Source of the DNA: Sphingomonas jejuensis
Lineage (GTDB): Bacteria > Pseudomonadota > Alphaproteobacteria > Sphingomonadales > Sphingomonadaceae
Reading direction: 5' to 3'
Assembly (NCBI RefSeq): GCF_011927695.1
Contig: NZ_JAATJE010000001.1
Location: 496,001-560,000 of the forward strand
DNA: 64,000 bases
Shown: piece after piece, positions 1 to 7,926 of the stretch
Layout: each line of letters opens with the position of its first letter
How positions within the stretch are numbered: position 1 is the stretch's first letter
Position numbers and translations under genes: made by a program
Notes under the pieces: model-generated
What the model was told of the DNA's origin: nothing
The model's input: only the letters and a program-made list of their open reading frames with translations
The model's database searches: none

Positions 1-138
1 GTGAAGGTGCCGACACTGCGCACCTACCTGAAGCAGATCTTCGCCAAGACCGGCACCGCCCGGCAGGGCGACCTGATCCGGCTGCTGATGACCAGCCTGA
101 TCCGCACGCGGAGCGAGGCGGGCCACAAGTTCATTTGA
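1..138 (+). CDS. LuxR-family transcriptional regulator, C-terminal end (partial)
   Basis: The window opens inside this gene. Only 45 codons are visible before the TGA. They read as the recognition and last helices of a LuxR/GerE-type helix-turn-helix (TLRTYLKQIFAKTGTARQ followed by DLIRLLM), the DNA-binding end of the family. The sensor or receiver part is outside the window, so the signal it answers to is unknown. A 6-bp inverted repeat lies 7 bp after the stop and could be a binding site for this or another regulator. Confidence 0.8.
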   Translation: MKVPTLRTYLKQIFAKTGTARQGDLIRLLMTSLIRTRSEAGHKFI

Positions 139-145
139 TCCGACC

Positions 146-161
146 CCCCATTTAGATGGGG
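146..161. promoter_or_regulatory. CCCCAT-ttag-ATGGGG inverted repeat
   Basis: A perfect 6-bp inverted repeat with a 4-nt loop between the LuxR-type gene and the DUF4394 gene. No T-run follows, so it is a weak terminator candidate. Related C-tract/G-tract repeats lie before the second PEP-CTERM gene (40322-40340) and the acyltransferase gene (63076-63092), which suggests a protein-binding site. The function is inferred. Confidence 0.4.
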
Positions 162-207
162 AATATACCCCCGGATGGAAAAGCGGCTTCGACCAAGCGG
201 GGAGAGC

Positions 208-233
208 GGAACGCGTTAATCTTGATTAACGTT
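208..233 (+). promoter_or_regulatory. EcfG-type (general stress response) promoter candidate
   Basis: GGAAC at 208-212 and CGTT at 230-233 are separated by 17 bp. This matches the alphaproteobacterial EcfG sigma-factor promoter (GGAAC, 16-17 bp, CGTT) and lies 37 bp before the DUF4394 start. The spacer contains a GTTAAT-cttg-ATTAAC palindrome, so a second factor may overlap. Confidence 0.6.
214..231. promoter_or_regulatory. CGTTAAT-cttg-ATTAACG palindrome
   Basis: A perfect 7-bp inverted repeat around a 4-nt centre, inside the spacer of the EcfG-like promoter. The same 6-bp arms with a 4-nt centre recur at 62992-63007 before the acyltransferase gene. It contains TTAA and TTAAC halves 6 bp apart, one base short of the CtrA spacing, so CtrA binding is uncertain. 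Confidence 0.4.
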
Positions 234-270
234 CCCTTCTCGTTGGGTATCATCAACAAGGGGTTGCACC

Positions 271-1134
271 ATGCGTAAGATGACGATTGTTACCGCTATC
301 GCCCTGTCGGCCGTCGCGGTGCCGGCCAGCGCCGCCACGCTGTTCGGCGTCGACGAGCAGAACAACCTGGTCACCATCAACAGCGCCGCGCCGGGCACCA
401 CCGTGTCGTCGCGGTTGATCACGGGCACGGAGGCGACGCTGCTCGCGCTCGACTTCCGTTCGGCCAACGGTCAGCTCTATGGCCTCGGCAGCGACCTGAG
501 GCTCTACACCATCAACACCGCCACCGCCGCTGCCACGGCGATCGGCGGACCGCTCGCGCTGACGGGCACGAACTTCGGGTTCGATTTCAACCCGACGATC
601 GACCGCATTCGCATCGTCAGCAACACGGGCGCCAACTACGTCATCAATCCCAATGATGGCTCGATCCAGCTGGTGGCGACGCCCGTCGCCTACGGCGCTG
701 GCGATCCGAATGCGGGTACGACGCCGAACGTGACCGCGCTGGCCTACACGCCTGCCGCGCAGACCGGGAACACCGCAGACAGCCAGCTGTACGCCATCGA
801 CAGCTCAGGCACGAATGACGTGCTGGCGCGGCTCGCAAACAACACGGGCGTGCTGACCACGGTCGGCGCGACTGGCGTCAACTTCGGCCCGCGCGACAGC
901 TTCGACATCGACTCGCTCGGCGTCGGCTATGCGCAGGACGGCCGCGGGCTGTACCAGGTGAACCTGCAGACGGGCGCGTTCAGCTTCCTGGGACAGACCG
1001 ATCGTTCGCTGTTCGGCCTGTCCGCAGCGCCGGCGGCCGTGCCGGAGCCGGCCACCTGGGCGATGATGATCGGCGGCTTCGGGCTGGTCGGGTCGGCGCT
1101 GCGTCGTCGCCGTTCGTCGGCCGTGACCGCCTGA
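271..1134 (+). CDS. DUF4394 protein with PEP-CTERM sorting signal
   Basis: This is a 287-residue secreted protein. It has an N-terminal signal peptide ending near PASAA and a DUF4394 body recognisable from LFGVDEQNNLVTI and repeated G-x-D/N beta-propeller-like segments. The C-terminal tail is VPEPATWAMMIGGFGLVG followed by an RRRR cluster, a PEP-CTERM signal of the sphingomonad WAMMI type that an exosortase should cut and anchor. No exosortase is in the window. The ATG is preceded by AAGGGG. An EcfG-like promoter and two inverted repeats lie upstream, and a terminator hairpin follows. The exported location is well supported; the molecular role of DUF4394 is unknown. Confidence 0.85.
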   Translation: MRKMTIVTAIALSAVAVPASAATLFGVDEQNNLVTINSAAPGTTVSSRLITGTEATLLALDFRSANGQLYGLGSDLRLYTINTATAAATAIGGPLALTGTNFGFDFNPTIDRIRIVSNTGANYVINPNDGSIQLVATPVAYGAGDPNAGTTPNVTALAYTPAAQTGNTADSQLYAIDSSGTNDVLARLANNTGVLTTVGATGVNFGPRDSFDIDSLGVGYAQDGRGLYQVNLQTGAFSFLGQTDRSLFGLSAAPAAVPEPATWAMMIGGFGLVGSALRRRRSSAVTA

Positions 1135-1158
1135 TCGGGACGATCCTGTAACATCGGG

Positions 1159-1191
1159 ACGGGGTGGCAGCGATGCCGCCCCGTTTCCGTT
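1159..1191 (+). terminator. Intrinsic terminator of the DUF4394 gene
   Basis: Ten-bp arms ACGGGGTGGC (1159-1168) and GCCGCCCCGT (1175-1184) pair with one G-T wobble, followed by a T-rich stretch. It sits between the convergent DUF4394 and parE genes. Confidence 0.6.
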
Positions 1192-3173
1192 CAGGCGTCG
1201 ATCGCGTCTTCCTCGATCCGGGCGGCATTGTCCTGGATGAAGCGGAAGCGATGCTCCGGGCTCTTGCCCATCAGCCGGTCGACGAGATCGCGAACGCCGG
1301 CCCGCTCCTCATATTCCTGCGGCAGCGTGATGCGCAGCATGGAACGCGACTTCGGGTCCATCGTGGTCTCGCGCAGCTGCCCCGGGTTCATCTCGCCCAG
1401 CCCCTTGAAGCGGGCGACCTCCACCTTCTTGCCCTTGAACTCGGTCCGCTCCAGCTCCGCGCGGTGCGCATCGTCGCGAGCATAGGCGCTCTTGGCGCCG
1501 GCCACGAGCCGGTAGAGTGGCGGCTGCGCAAGGTAGAGGTGCCCCTGCCGGACGAGGTCGGGCATTTCCTGGAAGAAGAAGGTCATCAGCAGCGTGGCGA
1601 TATGCGCGCCGTCGACATCGGCGTCCGTCATGATCACGATGCGCTCATAGCGCAGGTCGTCGGATCGGAAACGGTCCCGCGTGCCGCAGCCCAGTGCCTG
1701 GATCAGGTCGGCGATCTCGTTGTTTGCACCGATCTTGGCGGTGGCGGCGGACGCCACGTTCAGGATCTTGCCGCGGATCGGCAGCACGGCCTGCGTCTTC
1801 CTGTCGCGCGCCTGCTTGGCAGAGCCGCCCGCGCTGTCGCCTTCGACGATGAACAGCTCGGTCCCCTGCGGCCCTTCGGACGCGCAATCGGTCAGCTTGC
1901 CGGGCAGGCGCAGCTTCCTGGCGCTGGTGGCGGTCTTGCGCTTCACCTCGCGCTCGGCCTTGCGGCGGAGCCGGTCGTCCATCCGGTCGAGCACGAAGGC
2001 GAGCAGCGCGCGCCCGCGGTCCATGTTGTCCGAGAGGAAATGGTCGAACTGGTCGCGGATCGCCCCTTCCACCAGTCGGGCGGCTTCGGGGCTGGTCAAC
2101 CGATCCTTTGTCTGGCTCTGAAACTGCGGATCGCGGATGAAGACGGACAGCATCAGCTCCGACGAGACCACCACGTCCTCGGCCGCCAGCTCCTTCACGC
2201 GCCGACCCTGGCCGATCAGCTCGCCAAAGCCACGCAGCCCCTTGGTCAGCGCGGCGCGCAGCCCCGTTTCATGCGTGCCGCCATCCGGCGTCGGGATGGT
2301 ATTGCAGTAGTAGCTGTGGCCGCCGTCCGAGAAGAGCGGCCACGCAACCGCCCATTCGACGCGGCCCTGATCGTCGGGAAAGGACTGCCGGCCAGCAAAG
2401 AAGTCGGCGGTGGCGCATTCGCGGCCGCCGACCTGCTCCCGCAGATGATCGGACAGGCCGCCCGGAAACTGGAACACGGCCTCCGCCGGGGTGGCGTCGC
2501 CCGCCTCGATCAGGGACGGATCGCACCGCCAGCGGATCTCCACGCCGGCGAACAGATACGCCTTTGAGCGGGCAAGCCGGTGCAGGCGCGCAGGCTCGAA
2601 ACGAAGCTCGCCAAAAATCTCCGGATCGGGGGTGAAGGCCACGGTGGTGCCGCGACGGTTGGGCGCGGCGCCGACCTCCTCGATCGGCCCAAGTGTCTGC
2701 CCCTTGGCGAAGCGCTGGCGATAAAGCGTGCGGTTGCGCGCGACCTCCACCACCGTGTCCTCGCTCAGCGCATTGACGACGCTGACGCCGACGCCGTGCA
2801 GGCCGCCGGAGGTGGCATAGGCCTTCCCCTCGAACTTCCCGCCGGAATGGAGGGTTGAGAGGATCACCTCCAGCGCCGACTTGCCCGGATATTTGGGGTG
2901 CGGATCGACGGGGATGCCGCGGCCGTTGTCGGAGATGGTGAGCCGGTTGCCGGCATCCAGCACCATCTCGATCCGGCTGGCATGACCGGCGACTGCCTCG
3001 TCCATCGAGTTGTCGAGCACCTCTGCTGCCAGATGGTGCAGCGCGCGGGCATCGGTTCCGCCGACATACATCCCGGGGCGGCGGCGCACCGGCTCCAGCC
3101 CTTCGAGCACCTCGATCGAGGAAGCATCATAGCTGTCGGTCGTGGCGGGCGGGCGCCCGAACAGGTCGGTCAT
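1191..3173 (-). CDS. parE: DNA topoisomerase IV subunit B
   Basis: This is the 660-residue ATPase subunit of topoisomerase IV, which decatenates daughter chromosomes together with ParC (not in the window). The GHKL ATPase motifs are in order: DNSMDEAV, DNGRGIPV and GGLHGVG. A transducer domain follows, then the TOPRIM part with EGDSAGG and DADVDGAHI. The length fits ParE (about 630-670) and not the longer GyrB. The chosen start is MTDLFGRP; an in-frame ATG 11 codons upstream adds residues without similarity. It is a single gene, convergent with the DUF4394 gene and divergent from the Phd-PAS gene. Confidence 0.95.
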   Translation of the reverse strand: MTDLFGRPPATTDSYDASSIEVLEGLEPVRRRPGMYVGGTDARALHHLAAEVLDNSMDEAVAGHASRIEMVLDAGNRLTISDNGRGIPVDPHPKYPGKSALEVILSTLHSGGKFEGKAYATSGGLHGVGVSVVNALSEDTVVEVARNRTLYRQRFAKGQTLGPIEEVGAAPNRRGTTVAFTPDPEIFGELRFEPARLHRLARSKAYLFAGVEIRWRCDPSLIEAGDATPAEAVFQFPGGLSDHLREQVGGRECATADFFAGRQSFPDDQGRVEWAVAWPLFSDGGHSYYCNTIPTPDGGTHETGLRAALTKGLRGFGELIGQGRRVKELAAEDVVVSSELMLSVFIRDPQFQSQTKDRLTSPEAARLVEGAIRDQFDHFLSDNMDRGRALLAFVLDRMDDRLRRKAEREVKRKTATSARKLRLPGKLTDCASEGPQGTELFIVEGDSAGGSAKQARDRKTQAVLPIRGKILNVASAATAKIGANNEIADLIQALGCGTRDRFRSDDLRYERIVIMTDADVDGAHIATLLMTFFFQEMPDLVRQGHLYLAQPPLYRLVAGAKSAYARDDAHRAELERTEFKGKKVEVARFKGLGEMNPGQLRETTMDPKSRSMLRITLPQEYEERAGVRDLVDRLMGKSPEHRFRFIQDNAARIEEDAIDA

Positions 3174-3312
3174 GCTCCCACCGTTATACGGGGCATCGGG
3201 CGGCACGCCAAGCGACCTGCCGATCGGTCCGGACCGAAGCGTTCGGAAGGATAATCGTCAGCGCTTCGCCGCCATCCAAGCGGCTGATCACGAAGGAAAG
3301 TCGGAGCTGAGA

Positions 3313-4197
3313 ATGTTGAGCGACGCGGACGGGGCCACGCGGGCCACCGCAGCGGAGGTGTGCCGCAATTTCGGGCTGTGGCAGGACCGGGCGATGCGCG
3401 GACCGGTCCTGGTTACCAATCACGGCCGACCGAAAACCGTGCTTCTGTCCATCGAGAATTACGAGCGGCGCTGCGACGCGAGCGGAGAGGTGGTCGGGCC
3501 CGCCGCGATGGCGGTGGAGCGGATGGCGCAGGGTTTCGTCATGTTTGACGAGCGCTTGCGGCTGATCAGCGCCAACCGGGCCGCCTGCGACCATTGGAGC
3601 AGCGCCGTGGCGGCGATGCAGGGCCTGTCTGTCGCCGAGCTGTTCGGGCGCAACAGCGCCGCTGCAGTGGAGCGCATGCTGATGCGCGTCAGCGTGACGC
3701 ACGAGGCGCGCCGTGCGGAGATTGCCGACGCGACCGGAGACCGGACGCTCGACCTCCATGCCTTTCCAACCGACCGCGGCGTGGCGCTGCTGTTCGATGT
3801 GCTCGATCCCGCCGCGATCCGGGCGGCGGCTGAGCGTGACGCCCTGGTGGCGCTCATCGACGACGCAGGGGCGGCCACCGCACGGATCAACCTGCGGGGC
3901 TGCCTGGTCGAGGCCGGTGCGGGCTTTGCTGCGCTGTGCGGCGATCCGGGCGCATCCCGGACGCTTGCGGACCTGGTCGGCAGCGACGATCGCGACGCGG
4001 TGGCCGATATGGCGGAACGCGTACTGTCCGCCGGCGAGACGCTGCGGCTTTCCGTCCGGCTCTCCGGACCGGCGCACGGGCGGAGCGCAATGCTTGCCGT
4101 GTCGCCCACGCGGTCGCCGGCGCATGCGATCACCGGCGCGGTGGTGATGGTGACGCCGATGCAGGCTGCACCGGCGTCGCTCAGGATGGTCGGCTGA
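3313..4197 (+). CDS. Phd/YefM-like domain fused to PAS domains, putative regulator
   Basis: This is a 294-residue protein. Residues about 8-53 resemble the Phd/YefM antitoxin DNA-binding fold: an AAEVCRNFG helix, then GPVLVTNHGRPKTVLLSIENY, which corresponds to the antitoxin hallmark '...V-I-T-x-HG-K-P-A-V-L-I...Y'. The rest looks like two PAS modules: about 65-165, with GFVMFDERLRLISANRAA, and about 178-275, starting DALVALIDDAG. There is no kinase, GGDEF or receiver domain and no toxin gene alongside. The start was set by GGAG six bases before ATG 3313; an upstream in-frame ATG would overlap parE. The inference is a single-component sensor that binds DNA through an antitoxin-type domain. 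Its ligand and targets are unknown. Confidence 0.7.
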   Translation: MLSDADGATRATAAEVCRNFGLWQDRAMRGPVLVTNHGRPKTVLLSIENYERRCDASGEVVGPAAMAVERMAQGFVMFDERLRLISANRAACDHWSSAVAAMQGLSVAELFGRNSAAAVERMLMRVSVTHEARRAEIADATGDRTLDLHAFPTDRGVALLFDVLDPAAIRAAAERDALVALIDDAGAATARINLRGCLVEAGAGFAALCGDPGASRTLADLVGSDDRDAVADMAERVLSAGETLRLSVRLSGPAHGRSAMLAVSPTRSPAHAITGAVVMVTPMQAAPASLRMVG

Positions 4198-4203
4198 CCG
4201 GGA

Positions 4204-4887
4204 TCAGCGGCGCGGGCCGCCAAAGGGCAGCGGCGGCGGTGCCCGCCGATCGCGCCGCGGGATCTGCGCCTGATAGGCGCTGCTGCAATGGTCGACGCAG
4301 TAGGGGAAGCCCGGGTTGGCCGGCTCGCCGCAGAAGTGGAAATCGGGTTCGCCCGGGTGGCCGATCGGCCACTTGCAGATGCGGTCGTTCAGCTCCAGCA
4401 GCGACGTCTTGCCCGCCATGTCGGCGCCCGGGCGTGCGGGAACCAGGCGGCGGGGCGGAGCAGGGGTCGCTGGCGGCTGCTGCTCGCCCGGCGTCTGCCG
4501 GACGAAGCCGCCCGGGCCGATCGAGCGGAACTGCGGCTGCGCGGCCCTGACCTCGGCGGCCGTCTCGTTCGCATCCTCCTCGGCCTCTTCGGCCTCGTCC
4601 TCGACAGCGGCGATCTCGGCCGGGGAGGGCTCCGCCTCGTTGCTGTCGGTGGCAAAGGGCGCGGCCAACGCGTCCGGTGTCTCGCCCGACTGGATGTCGG
4701 CCACCACCGGCGCCTTTGTGTCCTTTTCTTTCACCGGCGACGGGCGGGCCTGCAGGCCCAGCCGATGCGCCTTGCCGATCACGGCGTTGCGGCTGACGCC
4801 GCCCAGCTCCTCGGCGATCTGGCTGGCGGTCAGGCCCTTTTCCCACATCGTCTTCAGCTGATCGATGCGCTCGTCAGTCCAGGCCAT
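4204..4887 (-). CDS. gcrA: GcrA cell cycle regulator
   Basis: This is a 227-residue protein opening with MAWTDERIDQLKTMWEKG, then TASQIAEELGG and SRNAVIGKAHRLGL, the GcrA signature HTH. GcrA binds sigma-70 RNA polymerase and activates promoters carrying CcrM-methylated GANTC sites in alphaproteobacteria. The middle (about 55-150) is acidic and low in complexity (Glu/Ala/Asp). The C-terminal part carries CKWPIG and HFCGEP with cysteine-rich CVDHC, the sigma-binding end. It ends 6 bp from the stop of the convergent Phd-PAS gene. The intact HTH and C-terminal domain make the call secure. Confidence 0.93.
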   Translation of the reverse strand: MAWTDERIDQLKTMWEKGLTASQIAEELGGVSRNAVIGKAHRLGLQARPSPVKEKDTKAPVVADIQSGETPDALAAPFATDSNEAEPSPAEIAAVEDEAEEAEEDANETAAEVRAAQPQFRSIGPGGFVRQTPGEQQPPATPAPPRRLVPARPGADMAGKTSLLELNDRICKWPIGHPGEPDFHFCGEPANPGFPYCVDHCSSAYQAQIPRRDRRAPPPLPFGGPRR

Positions 4888-4958
4888 TGTCGTCCTTCTT
4901 CAGGTGATCTGTTCCGGCGGCTTGCGGGCCGGGGAGGCACCCGGTAGGCGTGCCGGCC

Positions 4959-5786
4959 ATGCCCGACCAGCGCAGTCCCGGAACGCTTCCCCCCTTCGGC
5001 GAGGCCGCCATCGGCCGCGTCAACTGGCCGGGGTTGAAGGCGCTCTATGTGAAGGAGGTGCGCCGTTTCTTCAAGGTGCAGCTCCAAACCGTGTGGGCGC
5101 CGGCGATCACCACCCTGCTGTTCCTCGCCATCTTCACCGTGGCGCTTGGCGGACGCAGCCGCACGGTGATGGGCGTTCCCTTCGCGGATTTCATCGCGCC
5201 GGGCCTGATCGTCATGGGAATGATGCAGAACGCCTTCGCCAACTCGTCCTTTTCGCTGCTGGTCGGCAAGATCCAGGGGACGATCGTCGATTACCTGATG
5301 CCGCCCCTGTCCACGCTGGAGCTTCTCGCCGGGCTGGTGCTGGCCGCCGTGACGCGCGCGGTGCTTGTGGGGTTTGCGGTCTGGCTGGCGATGCTGCTGT
5401 GGCCGGGCGTCCATGTGGTGCCGACGCATGGCTGGGCGATCCTGTGGTTCGGGCTGGGCGGCGCCGGCTTCCTGGCCTTCCTGGGCGTGCTCACTTCGAT
5501 CTGGGCGGAAAAGTTCGATCATGCCGCCGCCGTCACCAATTTCGTGGTGGCGCCGCTGTCGCTGCTGTCGGGTACCTTCTATTCCGTGGATGCGCTGGCG
5601 CCCGTGTTCCGCACGATCAGCCACGCCAACCCGTTCTTCTACATCATCTCCGGCTTCCGTTACGGGTTCCTGAGCGAGGCCGACTCAAACGTGGTGCTGG
5701 GCGCGGGCCTGCTGCTTGCCATCAACATCGGCATGGGCCTGCTCTGCTACGCGCTGCTGAGAAGCGGGTGGAAGCTGAAGAACTGA
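4959..5786 (+). CDS. ABC-2 type transporter permease
   Basis: This is a 275-residue integral inner-membrane protein. It has six hydrophobic segments and the ABC-2 (YadH/NodJ) layout: a cytoplasmic start (LKALYVKEVRRFFKV), a first helix APAITTLLFLAIF, and a late 'NPFFYIISGFRYG' loop typical of the family. Such permeases pair with a separate ATPase to export lipids, polysaccharide or drugs. No ATPase gene adjoins it here, so the partner must be elsewhere. ATG 4959 was preferred; a GTG three codons upstream is possible. It is divergent from gcrA with a short shared upstream region. Confidence 0.85.
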   Translation: MPDQRSPGTLPPFGEAAIGRVNWPGLKALYVKEVRRFFKVQLQTVWAPAITTLLFLAIFTVALGGRSRTVMGVPFADFIAPGLIVMGMMQNAFANSSFSLLVGKIQGTIVDYLMPPLSTLELLAGLVLAAVTRAVLVGFAVWLAMLLWPGVHVVPTHGWAILWFGLGGAGFLAFLGVLTSIWAEKFDHAAAVTNFVVAPLSLLSGTFYSVDALAPVFRTISHANPFFYIISGFRYGFLSEADSNVVLGAGLLLAINIGMGLLCYALLRSGWKLKN

Positions 5787-5790
5787 TCCG

Positions 5791-6177
5791 TCAGCCGGCG
5801 AGGATCAGCGATCGCAGCGACCGGTCCCGCAGCATCAGTCCGACCCAGGCAGACAAACCGATCCCGGCCAGGAACAGGATGTGGAGGTTCAAGCCGGGAT
5901 AGATGCGTGCCACCGTTGCAAGCGCGCCGCCGACGAAGCCGGTGATGAGGATGGCACCCACCATGCGGGTACGCGGGAGCAGATAAAGGAACGATGCCGC
6001 GAGCGCGGTGAGGCCGATGATCGGGGCGCTCGCTAGCCGCCAACCGGTCGCCTGGAACTCGGCCGCGAGGAGTTGCGGCGCGAAGATCAGCATGCCGGCA
6101 TCGATCAACAGGTGGAGCCCCACGAGCCAGCTGACGATCTGACCGATCAGCCGCTGACGATCGCTGACGTCGTCCAT
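5791..6177 (-). CDS. DoxX-like small membrane protein
   Basis: This is a 128-residue protein with four predicted membrane helices (IVSWLVGLHLLIDAGMLIF; IIGLTALAASFLYLL; VGAILITGFVGGALA; ILFLAGIGLSAWVGLML). The size and pattern fit DoxX-like family proteins (DUF4281/DoxX_2 type), which are common and mostly uncharacterised. The start MDDVSDRQ was chosen because the in-frame upstream codons read as non-coding. It is convergent with the ABC permease, four bases apart, and divergent from argD. No function can be stated beyond membrane location. Confidence 0.6.
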   Translation of the reverse strand: MDDVSDRQRLIGQIVSWLVGLHLLIDAGMLIFAPQLLAAEFQATGWRLASAPIIGLTALAASFLYLLPRTRMVGAILITGFVGGALATVARIYPGLNLHILFLAGIGLSAWVGLMLRDRSLRSLILAG

Positions 6178-6261
6178 CGCATTCGTCCCCCTGACAGAAT
6201 GACTCGCTGCGACCCCGTTCCCGGCAGGATGACACAAGCGCGGGCGCTGGCAAGCGGCGAG

Positions 6262-6289
6262 TTGACCGGCATCGGCGAGCGACTAATAA
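6262..6289 (+). promoter_or_regulatory. Sigma-70-type promoter of the argD operon
   Basis: TTGACC (6262-6267), a 16-bp spacer and TAATAA (6284-6289) look like a good housekeeping promoter. Transcription would begin near 6296, directly at the base of the terminator-like hairpin at 6298-6323. The start site is inferred. Confidence 0.5.
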
Positions 6290-6297
6290 GCATCGAC

Positions 6298-6323
6298 AGG
6301 CGGCCCGGCATGGCCGCCTTTTT
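6298..6323 (+). terminator. Promoter-proximal terminator hairpin in the argD leader
   Basis: Arms AGGCGGCC (6298-6305) and GGCCGCCT (6312-6319) with a 6-nt loop and five Ts (6319-6323) form a textbook intrinsic terminator. It lies 55 bp before the argD ATG and just after the promoter, so it would act as an attenuator or make a short leader RNA. The same arrangement precedes trcR. Confidence 0.6.
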
Positions 6324-6378
6324 GCGTTTGCCGGAGTCCGCACCCGACCATTTCGTTCGTTTCGAAGGAGTTTCAGCG

Positions 6379-7569
6379 ATGGCCATCACCCCGCTCATGC
6401 CCGTCTACCCGCGCTGCGGGGTGCGACCGGTGCGCGGCGAGGGCTGCCACCTGATCGACGAAAGCGGCGCGCGGCTCCTCGATTTCGCGAGCGGCATCGC
6501 GGTCAACCTCCTGGGTCACAGCCACCCGGGCCTCATCGAGGCGATCCAGCGGCAGGCCGCGACGCTGATGCACGTGTCCAACCTTTATGGCAGCCCGCAG
6601 GGCGAGGCGCTGGCGCAGCGGCTGGTCGACAACACCTTTGCCGACACGGTGTTCTTCACCAACTCGGGCGCCGAGGCGGTGGAGTGCGCGATCAAGACAG
6701 CGCGTCGCTTCCACCATGCCAACGGCAATCCGGAGCGGCACACGCTCATCACCTTCAAGAACGCCTTTCATGGCCGCACGATCGGCACGATCAGCGCGAC
6801 CGATCAGGAAAAGCTCAGGAGCGGGTTCGATCCGCTGCTGGGAGGCTTCACCGTCGTCGCTTTTGACGATCTCGCCGCAGCCGAGGCGGCAGTGGACGAG
6901 AACACGGCGGGTTTCCTGGTGGAGCCGATCCAGGGCGAGGGCGGTATCCGCCCGGCGTCGCGCGAGTTCCTGCAGGGCCTGCGCCGGATCTCGGATGACA
7001 AGGGGCTGCTGCTCGTCCTCGACGAGGTGCAGTGCGGCTACGGCCGGACCGGCAAGCTGTTCGCGCACGAGCTCTACGGCGTCACCCCCGATATCATGGC
7101 GGTGGCGAAGGGCATTGGCGGCGGCTTCCCGCTCGGCGCCTGCCTTGCGACCGAGCATGCCGCCAGGGGAATGGTGATCGGAACGCACGGGTCCACCTAC
7201 GGCGGCAATCCGCTGGCGATGGCTGCGGGCGAGGCGGTGCTGGACGCAGTGCTTGCCGACGGCTTCCTGGAGAATGTCACGCGCATGGGCGAGCGGCTTC
7301 GCGGCGCCTTGGAGCAGATGATCCCCAACCATGATCACCTGTTCGAAGGCGTGCGCGGCACCGGCCTGATGCTCGGCCTGAAGATGAAGTCGGACAGCCG
7401 GCGCTTCGTCGCGCACCTGCGCGACGAGCATGGGCTGCTGACCGTCGCGGCGGGCGAGAATGTCGTCCGCATCCTGCCGCCGCTGGTGATCGGCGAGGAG
7501 CATGTCGCCGAATTCGTCGAAAAGCTGTCGGCGGCGGCCCGTGTCTATGTGCCGGCTGCCGACGAGTAG
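6379..7569 (+). CDS. argD: Acetylornithine/succinyldiaminopimelate aminotransferase
   Basis: This is a 396-residue PLP class-III aminotransferase that makes N-acetylornithine in arginine synthesis; many homologues also act in lysine synthesis. Visible marks are the family entry [16 protein letters not shown], the [15 protein letters not shown] loop, the [11 protein letters not shown] aspartate that binds the PLP nitrogen, and [13 protein letters not shown] with the Schiff-base lysine, followed by [13 protein letters not shown] 6379 has AAGGAG eight bases upstream; longer in-frame extensions are unlikely. It leads a run with GFA, argF and hslO. Confidence 0.95.
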   Translation: MAITPLMPVYPRCGVRPVRGEGCHLIDESGARLLDFASGIAVNLLGHSHPGLIEAIQRQAATLMHVSNLYGSPQGEALAQRLVDNTFADTVFFTNSGAEAVECAIKTARRFHHANGNPERHTLITFKNAFHGRTIGTISATDQEKLRSGFDPLLGGFTVVAFDDLAAAEAAVDENTAGFLVEPIQGEGGIRPASREFLQGLRRISDDKGLLLVLDEVQCGYGRTGKLFAHELYGVTPDIMAVAKGIGGGFPLGACLATEHAARGMVIGTHGSTYGGNPLAMAAGEAVLDAVLADGFLENVTRMGERLRGALEQMIPNHDHLFEGVRGTGLMLGLKMKSDSRRFVAHLRDEHGLLTVAAGENVVRILPPLVIGEEHVAEFVEKLSAAARVYVPAADE

Positions 7570-7578
7570 GAGGACGCC

Positions 7579-7926
7579 ATGATCCAGGGAAGCTGTCACT
7601 GCGGCGCGGTCCGGTTCGAGGCGCCAACTCCCGACACGCTGACACGGTGCAACTGCACCTACTGCGACCGCGTCGGCGCATTATGGGGCTATTCGACGCC
7701 GGCCGATTTCACGCTGTTGAGCGACGAGGAGGCACTTCTCACCTACGCGCCCAACAGCACGCAGCATTACAGCTGCGCCACCTGCGGCATGGTGACGCAT
7801 CAGCTTTCGCAGGACTTCGAGGCGAACGACGGCTCGATGAAGGCCGGCTACAATGTCCGCATGGCACAGGATCTCGATCGCTCAACGATCAGGATCATCG
7901 ATCTCGACGGGCGGCATCAATGGTGA
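7579..7926 (+). CDS. GFA / CENP-V family protein
   Basis: This is a 115-residue zinc-binding protein of the glutathione-dependent formaldehyde-activating (GFA) fold. The cysteine pattern is family-typical: [11 protein letters not shown] near residue 5, [10 protein letters not shown] near 27 and CATCGM near 68. Members range from glutathione S-hydroxymethyl transferases to proteins of no known activity. AGGAGG lies just before the ATG. It sits between argD and argF and overlaps the argF start by 7 bp, so it should be translated with the arginine genes. Whether it takes part in arginine metabolism is not known. Confidence 0.85.
   Translation: MIQGSCHCGAVRFEAPTPDTLTRCNCTYCDRVGALWGYSTPADFTLLSDEEALLTYAPNSTQHYSCATCGMVTHQLSQDFEANDGSMKAGYNVRMAQDLDRSTIRIIDLDGRHQW

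Noticed and set aside
1164-2567. A 467-codon open frame antisense to parE
   Set aside because: It lies wholly opposite a conserved essential gene, has shadow-like Arg/Ala/Gly/Leu composition and no domain. High GC content makes such frames common here.
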